Shown: positions 33,801 to 46,228, counted from the first letter of the stretch. The stretch is DNA of 64,000 nt from Ceratothoa steindachneri (GCA_963969495.1 OZ018321.1:107770557-107834556); one strand, 5' to 3'. Numbers and translations are program-made. Notes: generated from the letters alone by a model not told the origin.

Positions 33801-36397
33801 GTCGAAGGGGAGTTGTGTCCCTCTCAGAGCCATACAATCCTCTGTCAATGATACCAAGATCTTGCGAACATTTCCGTATCATACTCTACAAATCAAAGAT
33901 GTAAATCATAAATTGTTGTCTCTTGTGGTACACCATAGTAGGCTTTGTGCTTCAACGCAATTCATCCCAGCTCGTTCTTTTTCGTTGTTTCGTCAAGCAA
34001 CTCAATTCCCATGTCTATTAGGGCAAGGCGCCGGGCAATTACTTATCTCCTCGGTCCTCCTCATCAGAATCAGAGTTGGTTCAAGCGTCGCATGAAATAG
34101 CTATTTTCTTAGCAATTTGAGAAGAATGCAACTCACCTAAATTTATATTTCTATTAACGAACATAAAAATATTCTTGTTCCATTAACGAACATAAAAATA
34201 TTCTGTATTTTTTAAATAAATATAAGATTATTGAAATATGTAATTCGATAAGTACCATCCTTGATGGCTGCTTACAAAACCACTAAAATATTGTCATCCA
34301 TGGAACATTGCGTTTCTCAGAATTGCTTCAAGATTATTATTAGTCCTTGAACTTGTAAGTTTCTATTTATTATGTTTCATTAAGGCAAAGGTTTGTTCCC
34401 AAATGTATGTTAAGCCAAACGAAACAAATAATTACTTAACTCTTTTCTTCTAGTTAAAAAATCATCATTTAGGGAGGGAAAAAATTCATTAAGGGATACA
34501 GACTTAGATTGTTTTTTAAAAGTCTGGGTTCACTTCGAAGTTTAATTCTTCCCAGCCGTTTAATATCACTTGGCCCTTTATCAAATAGATACAACTTCAA
34601 AATAATTTTCCAATAGCTTAAAATCATTAAGTCTACGAGAAGATTCAGCATGAATTTCTTCTATGACTTGGGGACTCATTTTGCGCAGGCAATGAATGAA
34701 CCGTTGTTTAGAAACCGTTTCTAAATAAAGTGTTAAATGCTGTCTGTCAACTCCGGTAAATTGCATTATCTACTTTCCAAATCGCATTCTTGTATCATTA
34801 GATTGAAAAAGTGATGCTGACTTTAGATTATGGGGGTTCAAATGTTGACAACTTTGCTCTTGATTACTAATTTTAAATTTGCCAATTTGGAGGGACGACG
34901 CGAAGTTGATCGGTTTATAAATGCCTGGTGAGCATTGATCCTATTCCATGAATATTGGCGTCCCATTCACTATTAAGTAATGTATTTGGTGGCTGTGAAG
35001 ATGTTTTCTTTTTGGTAACAATATGACTGTTATCCACCTAAATCATTTCAAGAGGAGCGCAAAAATAATTGAATTCTTAAATGGCTGCCATGTCCCACCG
35101 ATAACTAAATTAACAGCAGTAAGAGGGGCAAGGGAGGGGAAGCAGCGCGAGGAAAACTACGGCTGGACAGAATTTGTATAGTAAGTACATCAAGAGGTTG
35201 TTATTTCCTAAATCACATCAAGAAGTTACTATATCCGAAATTCAAAATATTAGTTAATCTGGAAAACAAGATAAAATTCTTTGAAAAAATAAGAATTGGG
35301 CTAGACTAGCCTAGTTAGGCTACCAAGTAGAACCCGAGCTAGGCTAACCTAGTCCACCTTACGAAGAGGTGCAGTGTGAGTGATATTTTTTTTGATAAGT
35401 TCTTATTTTTTTTTTTTTTCTTTAGACCAATAAAATGGGGAAAAGGTTGTAAAACCAAATGGTACTACATTTATAATTGATTAAATTTAATTAAAAATGT
35501 TTTTTATTTTTTTCCTTCCCGACAATAGCGATTTTAAAAAAGGAAAAATTGGTAGTCAACAGAAATCGCTAAAAGCGTGTGCCACTAATCTTGACAATTA
35601 CCTGACCAAATTATTGGTCACTCATTTAAAGATTTCTTTTATTTCTCAGTAGGTACGTCGGTAAATATGTAGATTAGCGACTCGAAGGATGGGACGTACT
35701 ACTATTTCGTCCGTGTTTCAAAATGATTCACGTTTTTGGAGTACATTTAAGGGGACGGCTCGTGTGGGGGTAAACACAATGGGGTGACCACACTACGATG
35801 ATCCTGAGTTTCAATAAATGGGGGGGGGGGTCTGGGGACACAGCCCCCCAGTATATAATCCTAATTGTTTATAGACTAATGTGCTAACGTTTACAGAGGT
35901 GAATGATTTAACCAAATCATGTCAGCGCCTTTAATCGTTTTGCGAATTATAATGGGGGTGGGGTTGGGGTCTGACGTCAGACGACTCAAACGCGCATGAA
36001 TATTCCGGTAGGGGTGAACGAAAATATTTACCAAAAAAACACTTTTTCAGCCGAGTCGCTAATCTACACATTTACCGGGACGTCCATATTAATGTAGCGA
36101 ATTCGAGATTATTTAAGGTTAATTAAAAATGACGGGAAAAAGCTGTCTAGCGACACAGTAGGCCTTGCACAAATCATAAATCGGAAATTTTCTGAGGCGT
36201 TCACGATTCAAGCCATAAGTCACATTCGTGTTTCTTCCGATGTAGCTAATTGATTTTAATGAAGAAAACATACTTATCAAACTTAAGTGCACATAGATCG
36301 AATTCACAAATTATATAGACAAATTGAAAGGCATTAATATTAAGGAGTTAAAAAAAAACGTGATCATTGCGCCGCTCAACAAAATTTTACCACATTT
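33801..36397. other. No recognisable gene
   Basis: AT-rich sequence with a 31-base tandem duplication (ccattaacgaacataaaaat block at about 34153-34203), poly-T near 35405 and poly-G near 35820. A minus-strand frame pair at 34469-34766 could be one broken protein, but I recognise no family. Nothing else is supported. Confidence 0.4.
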
Positions 36398-37576
36398 TTA
36401 GTCGCGGGCAACTCTAACATCTCACTATATCGGTCGGAGCCCGTTTTGCTTTTTGTGTATGTTTTTGTAATAACATTGTAACTATTCGGCCGATTCTATC
36501 GAAATTTGAAACTCTAAAGTTGTTTTACATTCTCTTTTGAATGATATAATTGCCAAAGTCATCCCAAGGTTAGTCCATGAATGATTTTGTTTTGGCAATA
36601 ACATCATAACTAATCGGCCGATTCTCTTTCGAATTATATAACTGCCAAATTACTCCCCAAGGTTAGCCAGGAAATTATATGGCTATAAACACCTGGTCTT
36701 TCTCTTATTATGGCGCATTTTTTTCTCCTCAGTTGGCTGGCTGAGCGGCCGGTTACTCGAGTGAGTCGCTCCTCAGATAGATTTCTTAATTCCATTTCTC
36801 ATACGTGGGAATCGAGGGATGGGATTACTTTTTAATGTTATATTTATTTGGGTGTTTTGGTGGGCTATAATAAGACCCCCCTCCATTTCAAATTACCTTA
36901 AAAATGATATTAAATACAATCTGATGCGATTGCAATAACCTTAAAGTAAAGCAGACATTTTATCCTGAAAGTAAGTGAATTGCCGAGGTAATTCTGAGAG
37001 TAGCTCCTTAGCCCGACAGAAATCATGATGTTATTGGTTTATACACATTTGTGATATTTTTCAAATCGGTTAATTCTTAAATTTGCCAGGTCCGCTTTAC
37101 AAGAGTGGCACTGCACCGTCTGCACGAATGCATTTATATTCCTTGTTAGGCATGTAATTAAGTGGATTTAGTTCGCATTATAAGAGCAAGCCTTTTGACT
37201 CAAATATGCGAACTTTAGATCCTTGAGGCGATGATTGTCTTGCTAGAGGCCTAAACGTCCAAATAGGCCTATTTTGCTGCATTGCCAAAAAACAATGATC
37301 TAGTTGTAGTTGTCCTTAATTAAAATTGTGGTTGCATTTATATTCCTTGTTAGGCATGTAATTAAGTGGATTTAGTTCGTATATCACATCATAACTAATC
37401 AGCTGATTTTAACGAAATTTAAAACCCTTATGTTGTTTTACATTCTCTTTCGAATGATACAATTAGCAAAGTCCTCCCAACATTAGTCCGGGAATTATTG
37501 AAAGTTTTGAAGGTAGTAAGATCATAAATCAGAATAAGTGAGAGCACACAACTTTATGGTCAGCAGACCTTGTTAA
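36398..37576. repeat. Composite minisatellite, copy 2, interrupted
   Basis: The head (tagtcgcgggcaactcta, about 36400) and units near 36466 and 36594 match the family at 12878, and the tail (37378-37576, ending gcagaccttgtta) matches too. Between about 36690 and 37378 lies unrelated sequence with a 47-bp direct repeat, so the copy is either interrupted or rearranged. Confidence 0.7.
37129..37379. repeat. Perfect 47-bp direct repeat
   Basis: 37129-37175 and 37333-37379 are identical (start tgcatttatattccttgtta, end gatttagttcg), 204 bases apart. The second copy touches the resumed minisatellite unit. Confidence 0.9.
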
Positions 37577-37789
37577 AATACGATATTGTTCCTGAATACT
37601 AAGTTAACAAATGTTAAATCAATTTGTAAAATGAAAGAGAAGACTGACCTCCAGAAATTATAGCCCTATTAGCTTAACTTAGGCTGTGTGTGAACTTTTG
37701 AGAGTCGATTGTAAGATACAAAATAGTGGATTACTTGGATAAATATAATTTAATTAATCGATAGCAAACACGTATTCAGCAAGCCCTCG

Positions 37790-38110
37790 AATCCAGCAGC
37801 GCTTTCCGCTGTCTACAGACCCTGGTCTCCAGGATAACTACGGCTATACCGGGATGAGTCAACTTCCCGAAAGACACCGACATATTCTTCAATATAGATC
37901 CAGAAGACTATTTCCTTCAATGGAATTACCCTGGACTCTGATAATTATTGGAGGAGCTGCGGATGCTAATCTCCTCCCGTTCCCCTTTAGTTGTTTGTCT
38001 TTAGGGGACAATGTTGGACGCGTGTCCACTTTTCCTGAGTATAAAAGTTTGCAACCTTACCATCTCGGGATAGAGCCCGGCCTGGTCAATGTCTCCATTC
38101 TCTCTTTGGT
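37790..38110 (+). mobile_element. N-family LINE relict N6, left part
   Basis: An old copy covering the start of the APE domain: ccttcaatggaattaccctgg (about 37915) matches the ORF2 start at 17247, and the following 180 bases align weakly with 17260-17480. It is interrupted at 38110 by the young copy N7 and resumes after 40690. Confidence 0.65.
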
Positions 38111-40690
38111 ACCGCCCATGGTCCGGACGATGTCCCGTACGCCATGCTTCGACACCTGGGTGAGCGAGGCATGGCCTTTCTGTTAGATCTGTTCAACAGG
38201 ATCTGGGTGGAAGGTCTTCTCCCAGACTCCTGGCGAATCGCTACTGTGCTCGCCTTTCGCAAACCGGGGAGAGATCACTCTACTCCGACCGGTTTCCGCC
38301 CAATCTCTCTAACCTCTTGCGTGTGCAAGTTGATGGAGAAATTGGTAAACGTTAGATTAGCTTTTTTCCTGGACAGCGGAGGCCATCTGTCTTCCGCACA
38401 GTGCGGCTTCCGCAAGTTCCACTCCACGTCGGATGCTCTGCTCCGACTGGAAAATGCCGTCTGCGAGGCTTTCCTTCGTAGACAGCACTACGCCACGGTG
38501 TTTTTCGATCTGGAGAAGGCCTATGATACCGCATGGCGATACGGTATCATGGAGACTCTCTACACGATGGGGGCGAGGGGACGCCTCCCAATGTTTATAT
38601 CTGAATTTTTGCGAGATCGTCGATTCCGCGTACGGGTGGGGGGAGCTCTCTCCGGCCCAAAGGAGCAGGAAGAGGGTGTCCCGCAGGGAAGTGTCCTCAG
38701 TGTCACACTCTTTGCCCTGAGCATCAACGGCATCACCTCGGTGCTGCCGGAAGATGTTCTCGCTACGCTCTACGTGGACGACCTTTCGATCTCTTTTGGC
38801 GCGGCCCAGATGCCAACTCTGGAGCGTCGACTCCAACAGGCATTGAACCGCGTCTCTCGCTATGCCGAAGCGCACAGGTTTCGGTTTTCTTTGGCCAAGA
38901 CTAAGGTGGTGCACTTCTGCCGCCATCCACGGCTTCACCCCGACCCAGATTTGTTTCTTAATGGGGTGCGCCTGAATGTGGTTGAGTCGCACCGTTTCCT
39001 TGGTCTTGTATTCGACCGACGCCTCACCTGGGAGGCTCATATTCGCAGCCTTAGGGTCTCTTGTACCCGCGCCATGGACATTCTCCGTTCCGTGACGTTC
39101 AGCGCTTGGGGCGCTGATAGGGCTACCGCCTTACTTTTTTATCGATCCTTTGTTCGCTCGAAGCTCGACTACGGATGCGAGTTTTATGCATCCGCAGCCG
39201 AGCGTTTATTGCGGAAGGTGGATTCGATCCACCACACCGGCCTTCGCCTTGCGACCGGTGCCTTCCGCACTTCCCCCATTGAGAGCCTGTTGGTCGATGC
39301 TGGGGAGATGCCACTCGCTCTGCGCCGCGTGCAGTGCATCACTCGCCTGTACGCGCGAGCCCGGCGCCTTCCTCAGTCGCCAACAGCTCTCACTGCATCC
39401 GCAGCTGATCTCGATGGTGCCTATGCCGCCGAGAGACGCCAGTCATACCCTAAGCCCTTTGGGTTTAGGGCCAGGAAACTCCTTCGAGAGGTAGATATAG
39501 CTCTCGGGCCGGTGGCGCCCCTGGTTCTGCCCAGGACGCCACCCTGGAGGGTACCACATTTGGCTATTTGTCGCCACGCCTCTGCTCCCAAAGCTTGTAC
39601 TGCGCCGGGAGTATTGCGTTCGACCTTTTTGGAGCACACATCGTGTCACGCTGGAACCGTGCCAGTGTATACGGATGGCTCCAAGTCCCAAGAGGGGGTC
39701 GGCTTCCACGCCGTATCCCCTCTGTTTGAAGTCAGCGGGGCTCTACCAGGCGCTGCGTCTGTCTTCACGGCCGAGCTGGTGGCAATACACCACTCGGTAC
39801 GGGAGATTACGCCACGTGCCCGGTTCGGAGACCGGATTGTGATCTATAGCGACTCACAAAGCGCCCTGAGTGCTCTCGGGGCATTGGAATCTCCGCATCC
39901 CCTGGTTCGCGATATCCGTGACGCCACGGTTTTGGCGAGCCGGGCAGATGTCGAGATTATCTTCTGCTGGGTTCCTGGACATGTGGGAATTGCGGGGAAT
40001 GAGCGCGCCGATGAGGGCGCCAAAGAGTCCGCGAGGACTCTGCGACCGGACCAGCGTTTCGCTCTTCCTCACACCGACTACATGGCAGGAATACGGGCAG
40101 CTCTTCGGACTGCTTGGCAAAGAAGATGGGAGACGGTCGAAGGGAACTTAAAGTTGCGTGCCATTGCGCCGCGACTGTTCCCATGGACCTATCCCCCAAT
40201 GCCGCGGCGGCTTCAGGTTGCTTTCTGTCGTCTCCGAATCGGACACACTCGTGTGACGCATCGCTATCTGGTGGAGCGCTCGCCTGCGCCCTATTGCAAC
40301 GACTGCGTCGTCCCCCAGACTGTTCGGCACATTCTTGTCGAATGTCCCAGTCTGGGTGATCTTCGCGCACGACACCTGCGCATGATACCTGTCACGGTAC
40401 CGGGATGGGCGGGGTCGCTACCGCCTGTCCCTTGTACTCGGGACGAGTGCGTGCACTTTGACTGGTGGACTTGCTAACTTTTTGGGGGAGGCCGGCCTTC
40501 TCCCTTTTTTTTAACCAGGCTTAATTTTTGTTGTTGTTGTTTTTGTTATTGTTTTGTTATTGTTATTTCTTTTTTGTTGTTCCCTGTTCCATTTTTTGAA
40601 GTAGCCTAGAACTAGGCTGTTTGTTTACGGCGACTTATGCCTAAGTCGGCAGTCGCCAGATAGCCCCTTAAATAAAAAAAAAAAAAAAAA
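38111..40690 (+). mobile_element. N-family LINE copy N7, young, 5'-truncated
   Basis: Begins within ORF2 upstream of RT motif 1 (accgcccatggtccgg, equivalent to 18567) and ends with the 3' hairpin (GGCGACT/AGTCGCC, GCC/GGC) at about 40628-40656 and an A tract to 40690. A 9-bp target duplication tctttggta flanks it (38103-38111 and 40691-40699), placing it inside the older copy N6. The low level of damage and the exact duplication indicate a recent insertion. Confidence 0.92.
38144..40477 (+). CDS. N7 ORF2 remnant: open RT and RNase H frame (777 aa)
   Basis: The longest open frame in the window. Residues: RT FFDLEKAYD at 120-128, VPQGSV at 179-184, YVDD at 210-213 with both Asp present; linker HHTGLRLATGAFR near 363; RNase H with acidic residues at about 511 (YTDGSKS), 544 (AELVAI), 570 (YSDSQS) and 623 (GHVGIAGNERADEG); C-terminal finger C718-x2-C721-x7-H729-x4-C734. 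The APE domain and the first part of the RT are missing through 5' truncation, so the true start is lost and the first ATG is arbitrary. A small insertion near residue 743 shifts the last residues compared with N4. It cannot mobilise itself but is the best reference for the family protein. Confidence 0.85.
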   Translation: MLRHLGERGMAFLLDLFNRIWVEGLLPDSWRIATVLAFRKPGRDHSTPTGFRPISLTSCVCKLMEKLVNVRLAFFLDSGGHLSSAQCGFRKFHSTSDALLRLENAVCEAFLRRQHYATVFFDLEKAYDTAWRYGIMETLYTMGARGRLPMFISEFLRDRRFRVRVGGALSGPKEQEEGVPQGSVLSVTLFALSINGITSVLPEDVLATLYVDDLSISFGAAQMPTLERRLQQALNRVSRYAEAHRFRFSLAKTKVVHFCRHPRLHPDPDLFLNGVRLNVVESHRFLGLVFDRRLTWEAHIRSLRVSCTRAMDILRSVTFSAWGADRATALLFYRSFVRSKLDYGCEFYASAAERLLRKVDSIHHTGLRLATGAFRTSPIESLLVDAGEMPLALRRVQCITRLYARARRLPQSPTALTASAADLDGAYAAERRQSYPKPFGFRARKLLREVDIALGPVAPLVLPRTPPWRVPHLAICRHASAPKACTAPGVLRSTFLEHTSCHAGTVPVYTDGSKSQEGVGFHAVSPLFEVSGALPGAASVFTAELVAIHHSVREITPRARFGDRIVIYSDSQSALSALGALESPHPLVRDIRDATVLASRADVEIIFCWVPGHVGIAGNERADEGAKESARTLRPDQRFALPHTDYMAGIRAALRTAWQRRWETVEGNLKLRAIAPRLFPWTYPPMPRRLQVAFCRLRIGHTRVTHRYLVERSPAPYCNDCVVPQTVRHILVECPSLGDLRARHLRMIPVTVPGWAGSLPPVPCTRDECVHFDWWTC

Positions 40691-42100
40691 TCTTTGGTAT
40701 TAAATACTTTTCAAATAGATTCAATGCAACGGCACCGTCAGCTGACCTCGATGTGACGAAGTTCCGTCGTGTCGTGCACGGTTGCCAAGGCTCTTAGTTA
40801 TAATAATCATGAATCTTAACAGTAGACATCACTCTAAGGGAATACACGATGAATCCGACCTAATCGAAGAGTTGGAGATCGGTGTCTTAAGTGTCGATAA
40901 ATTCACCTCTATCATTGCCCGATAAATGCTTCCTTTTCTTAATCGATCAATCTCTGTGTTGTCCGGACGCACAGCCAGATTTTGGATGATAGATGGTCGA
41001 TGACCTTCATTGTAGTCATTGCTTTCCCATCAAAATATACTTCGCTGGCGTGCTGTCGCCTGATGGCTACCCTAGTGCGTCGACTCCAACAGGCTCTGAA
41101 CCTCACCTATTTCTATGCGGGAACACACGGGATTCGTTTTGTTTGGCCAACCCTAAGGTACGTCAATTGAGCACGTTGGTGTGCGCGCCAAGCATTCTTC
41201 ACGACTTTCGCTACCGAACCACAGATTTTGCGTTTCCCCACTCCGACTGCATGCCAAAGAAGATGGAAGACATCCGACAGGAATCTAAAGTTGCCTGCTA
41301 TTGCGCAACTTTTCCTTCGAGCCTACCTCAAAATGTCTCGACGTCTTCAGGTCGTTTTGAGTCTCCTTAGAATTTTTCACCTGCTCAGGACGCGTTGCCA
41401 CTAAATGAAACGCTCCCCAGAAACTTATTGTGAAGACTTCTTGGTTCCCCACAGTTTGAGATTGTCCCATTTTGGTGCAGCTGCGACAGGGTGTCTACTG
41501 CCCTTGAAATCCTTGAAGTCCTTGAAAAGCCCTTGAATGTATTTTTGCCCCTGAAATCCTTGAAAAGTCCTTGAATTTGGTGAAAAAGGTAATGGTTCTT
41601 GAATTTAAAAAATAAATCATTGAGTGATTTTTCAAATTCACTATTTAAATACTTTTTAATGTCTATTAGGAAAATAGTAATATTATAAGTTAATCTACTC
41701 AGTAATGTGAGTGAGCATATGTATGCTTTGGATGCATTGTATTTTATGATCGATGCTCGCTATACTTCTGTGACTGTCACTTGTTCTTGTTTTTTTTGCA
41801 CTGGTGAGTTGATATTGGTTATGCTTTGCTTATAACCTATTTTTCCCTTAAATACCTCATAATGTTTATTGCATTTTTTTAATTTAAAGAAAAAAAACTG
41901 GCTAAAACCCGTCCTTGATTATTTTTAAAAAGTCCTTGAATTGAAAATCACCAAACAAGTAGACACCCTGTGCGAGCGCTAAATTCCCCTTTTACTTGGG
42001 ACCGTTTCGTGCACACCGAACTGCCCAGGTCGCTTTCTTCGGATGCGCTTGTCAGTGTGTTCACTGAATTAATTTTCGCAGTGGCTATATTTAATAACTT
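40691..42100 (+). mobile_element. N-family LINE relict N6, right part
   Basis: The old copy continues after the duplicated tctttggta: APE block (40733-41040, matching PSADFDAGDFRR and the SDHF region), then a jump to an RT segment (about 41075-41160, CGACTCCAACAGGC block), another jump to the RNase H/C-terminal region (41220-41480), and, beyond a small DNA element, the last ORF2 bases (41976-42040). Internal deletions and frameshifts are abundant. Confidence 0.65.
41487..41970. mobile_element. 484-bp MITE-like element
   Basis: Starts CAGGGTGTCTACT and ends AGTAGACACCCTG, a perfect 13-bp terminal inverted repeat, flanked by a 5-bp duplication tgcga (41482-41486 and 41971-41975). Sub-terminal sequence repeats ccttgaa-type words near both ends. 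The interior is AT-rich with no coding frame. A non-autonomous DNA transposon; superfamily not assigned. It sits inside LINE relict N6. Confidence 0.85.
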
Positions 42101-42640
42101 AGATAGACGTTCTATTTGGCGGCAATAATTTCTCCGAAGAATGTGAAATGGAGTTATGGGAGTTTAAAAAGAACTAAAGGACGGATACTTGTTATTTTGA
42201 TTGAGTTATCTATTAATGTAAGTGACAACAGGCTACAACCGAAATCCGTCGTTTCTAGCCATGGTATTAGTTTTCTGCTAGATGCTATATTCCTTCCGCT
42301 GTTCGCAGATGTGACGTTTTCATTAAAATGATGTCTCGTTTCCGAAATCGGAAGAAGTTTGTCTGATCAATAAGTGAGCGGGCGAGCAAGTGATCCGACT
42401 TTACTGTCATCACATCATTCATCACTCTATACCATGCTGGCAAGGGAAGAGACGATTAATTTGCCTTCACCACATGCATATACCCACCCATGTGCACCCT
42501 CGCGTGCGCAGAATGGCAAAATCGATTCCTGATGCGTTTGGTATTGATGTGTTCTGGTTGCTTTCGTCTGTCGCATCGTCCGCATACGGGCGCTTGGAGG
42601 CCACAGACCCCATCCCCCCCAACGTTCGAGAAACAGTCCC
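42101..42640. other. No recognisable gene
   Basis: Spacer between LINE relicts N6 and N8. Overlapping short frames on both strands near 42390-42680 show no domain. Confidence 0.4.
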
Positions 42641-45345
42641 ACCCTTTCAGTTCCAATGGAATGTTGCGCCCTGACCCCACTGGAGAATGTAGTTCTTATG
42701 AGGCACCGTGTTTAGTATAAGATCTTGTTCCCTGACATTTTTAATGATTTCTGCCAGTTTCAATATTTCTAAGTTTGCTATTACAGTTTTCGTTCTCTTT
42801 AACTATTTTTACTATTCCACTTCTTTTTGTCAAATACCTTTTTTTCTTTTAATTTGAAGTCCTCTTGTTGGTTATGCCAAGTTTCTCTCTTCGCTCATAT
42901 TAAGAAGAGAGAAGGGTGGATGCACAATTTACACCCGGCATGAAGTCTTTGTTCTTTTACTCTTTATAAATACCTCTTTTAAGGCAGTGGCAGTGCGGCT
43001 ACACCTAGATATGTGGTATAGTAGGAGATTTCCGCTGCGTCAGGGCATGGTTGCCGAGGCCCTTTCTCCTCTTCAGGTATTTGAAAGGTAGGCACCCCCT
43101 CTGGGGTAACTACACGATCAATCGCAGGGGTTAGCTCATTGCCAATCCTATGAAGAGTTGGAAATAGGTGTCCTGAATGTGGATGAGTTTACGCATCTCT
43201 GCCCGCGAACCGCATCATTTTGTTGTCTTGATTCACCTCAGTGCTCTATGTATGCACAGCCTACACAATAGTGGCAACTTTCCCATTCGACGATCATTTT
43301 CTGGACAGGTGATGTCTGAGAAACCGACTCGGTGGTGCCTGTAGTGGGTAGGGGTAGTCTGCATTTCAGAAAATTATTCATTTCTGTCCAAGTTGAGTTT
43401 AGGTAGGTTCATGAGGTCGTTGAGTTCTCTGCCAACATCATCGCCGTGAATGAACTGTCATTCCAAGGGCGTCTGTCCGTTTTGCACGCTGTCCGCTTAT
43501 TTGATCGTTAGCCGAATGTGATACGGCCTTCAGAGAGAAGCGAAACGTCGTCCGAACGACTTCACCATTGGGGAATTTTGTCTGGTTAGGGCTAGATTCC
43601 TGGATGTTTCGAAGCACGCTCGCCGCTCTTCTTGGCTGGCATACGTGTCCTTATTTAAAGGGAAGACCCCTCTTGCAGATGGATGAAAGCGAGTGAAAAG
43701 GATTCGGGATAATTTCTAGCAGGAGCCCCCTCCCCTCTCCCCTTCTCCATTAGAAAGGAAACGCAATCTCTGATCCACGTCCATGCCAGACTATATGGCG
43801 ACCGTTTCCTCCATATTAGCCTGGAAGCTGATCCGCCTGTATTCAATGCACAATGTGACTTCGCCTCCAGAGCCAGAGAACACTTCAACGATATGTTTAC
43901 ACTCACTGATTTGCGTTTCGCTCTCGATTCATGCGAGAACAACGCCCATTCTCGAGGCGTCCCGTATACCACGAGTCGACACTTAGGTGAGCGAGGCATG
44001 GCTTTTTGTTAGATTTTTTCAACAGTATCTGGACAGAAGGTATTATCCAAGCCTCCTCCTGGCCAATGGTTACTGTGCTCTCTTTTCACAAACCGGGCAA
44101 ATATCACTCCACCCCTGCCGGTTTCCACCCAATTTCTTTACACTTTAACCTCCTGCGTGTGCAAGTTGATGGGCAACCATAGTCGCCTGTCTTCTGTACA
44201 GTGTAGCTTCCGCAAGTTCCACTCCACGTCGGATGCTCTGCTCCGAGACGAAAATGATATCTGTGAGGCCTTCATTTGCAGACAGTACTACGCTATGGTG
44301 TTTTTCGATTAAGAGAAGGCCTAAGATGCCGCATGGCAATACGGTATTATGGAGACCTTCTAAACGTTGGGGGCAAGGGAACACCTTCCAATCTTTATCT
44401 CTCAGTTTTTGAGAGATCGTCGATTCCGCGTATGATGGGAGCGCACTCCGATCCTATGAAGCAGGAAGTCAGCGTTCTGTATTCAAATTTCCTCATTGTC
44501 TCACTTTGCCCTGAACTTCAACGGTATCACCTCAATGCTGCCGGAAGATGTTCTCGTTATGCTTTACGTGGACAACCTTTCGACCCTTTGGTGCGTCCTA
44601 GATGCCAACTTTGGGCTCATATTCACAGCCCTAGCGTTTCTTTTACCCTCGCCATGGACATTCTTCATTCCGTGACGTTCAAAATTGATTTTTTAACCGA
44701 TCCTTTGTTCTTTCGAAGCTTTAACACGGAAGGTAGTTTGACGCATCTGCTGTCGAGCATGTATTGCGGAAGGTAATTTCGATCCACCACACCTGCTCTC
44801 CCATTGAGAACCTACTTACCAATCTTAGGTAGATGCCATTCGCGCTTTACCTTACCCAGTACACCATGCCTTGTACCTACCCCCAATACCTCGTCGACTT
44901 CAAGTCTCTTTCTTTTATCTCTTAATTGGGACACTCGCATGACGCACCGAGATTTGATGGAACGCTACCCTGCACTTTACCTCGACGACTCGGTTGTCCC
45001 TAAGTTTGTTCGCCTTTTCTTTTTGAGTGTCCCAATCCGAGAGATCTTCGCGCTCGTAACCTTTCCCGGTACCGGATTGAGCGGGATCACTACCGCTTAT
45101 CGCTTGTACTCAGAACGCTTCGTGCACACAGAGTTTTGGATTTCTCCTGCATTTTATTTGACGTCTTTCTTGTGTTGGCGCCTTGGTTATTCGGGCTTCC
45201 ATCCGACGCTGCAGTGTCGCAATTCCTTTTTTTTTATTGATTTGTTTGCTGTTTTTTGTTTTTTTTAAATAGCCTAATTTATAGTGTACCCCTATTACGG
45301 CGGCTCTTACCCTTGTAGGCACTCGCCATGAAATAAGCAATCCAC
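42640..45345 (+). mobile_element. N-family LINE relict N8
   Basis: An old, heavily decayed copy. Blocks seen: a possible ORF2 start (ttccaatggaatgtt, about 42650), APE (42925-43290), linker (43360-43690), RT (43890-44580, including TGGTGTTTTTCGATT and TTTACGTGGACAACC), thumb (44600-44800) and C-terminus (44935-45150), with a 3' tail hairpin remnant (about 45268-45330). At least two internal deletions (near 44600 and 44890) and many stops are present. Confidence 0.7.
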
Positions 45346-45399
45346 TCTAAAATTATTCGAATATTTCAGATCAATCCGAAAAGGATGTCCAATACAGAA

Positions 45400-46228
45400 T
45401 TGTCCAACTTCTGAAAAGTCTGTTAATTTATACACTCAATTCCTGGTTTGGAGCTCCTTTACCACGAATTACTCCTTCAAGCGGCGGGCATGGAGACGGT
45501 CAAATTATGGCAACATTGAGATGTGTTGTTGAAGTCCTTGCGGCCTTGATAGTGCCTCTCTTCTTGTCTGTATTTTGGGGGTCGGGTGTTTTTCATCCTT
45601 GATAATATCCCATACATTCTCTATACGTTTCAGGTCAGGAGAATTGACTGGCCAATCAAGCACAGTAATATCATGGTCAGCAAACCATTTACTATTTGTT
45701 TGGGCGCTGTTAGCAGGTGCAAAGTCCTGTTGGGAAAAGAAATCGGCATCTCAGGGTGGACGTCATCGTTGCTTTGAACTTGATCAAGTAGATGACCCCC
45801 CCCAAAAAAAAGAAAAAAAAAAAAATCATTAGAAACTGCAGAAACTTCACACTAAACTCCAAGCACAGAATCCTTTGCCTCTCTACTCTTCCTCCAGATT
45901 CTAGGATTTTGACATGTAAAATTTACTTTCATCTGAAAAGAGGATTTTGTACCATTAGGCAACAGTCCAATTCTTTTTCTCCTTAGCTCATTCAAGACGG
46001 TTCTAAAGTCTTGTTCAGGAGTGACTTGATCTTAAGAATGCAGCAATTGTAGCTCATTTCCTGAAGACGTCTCTCTGTCCATGGTGGCTCTTGATGCATT
46101 GGTGTCGGCCTCAGTCCACTAACTCCTTGTGTAGCTCTCCCAAGTTCTTGAATTGACTTTTCTTTCACAACCCTCTCGAGGCTTCGGCCATCACCAGGGT
46201 GTCGATTCTTTTCATTTTTACCCATCAT
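45400..46228 (-). pseudogene. Tc1-like transposase relict
   Basis: Minus-strand pieces: an N-terminal DNA-binding-like region (46228-45992: RPGDGRSLERVV-type basic stretch, SIQELGRATQGVSGLRPT), the first catalytic block ILFSDESKF (about 45950, in another frame), and the C-terminal block WFADHDITVLDWPVNSPDLKRIENVWDI (about 45700-45620), which in active elements reads [11 protein letters not shown]. Length (about 830 bp) and frameshifts show a dead, shortened copy. It belongs to a different lineage from the Tc1 at 9408. Confidence 0.72.

Noticed and set aside
33347..33904. 185-codon open frame
   Set aside because: Covers the degenerate minisatellite; Cys/His/Tyr-rich composition comes from the repeat unit.
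34469..34766. Two overlapping minus-strand frames that might form one broken protein
   Set aside because: No recognisable motif or family. Possibly an unidentified transposon remnant, but not supportable.
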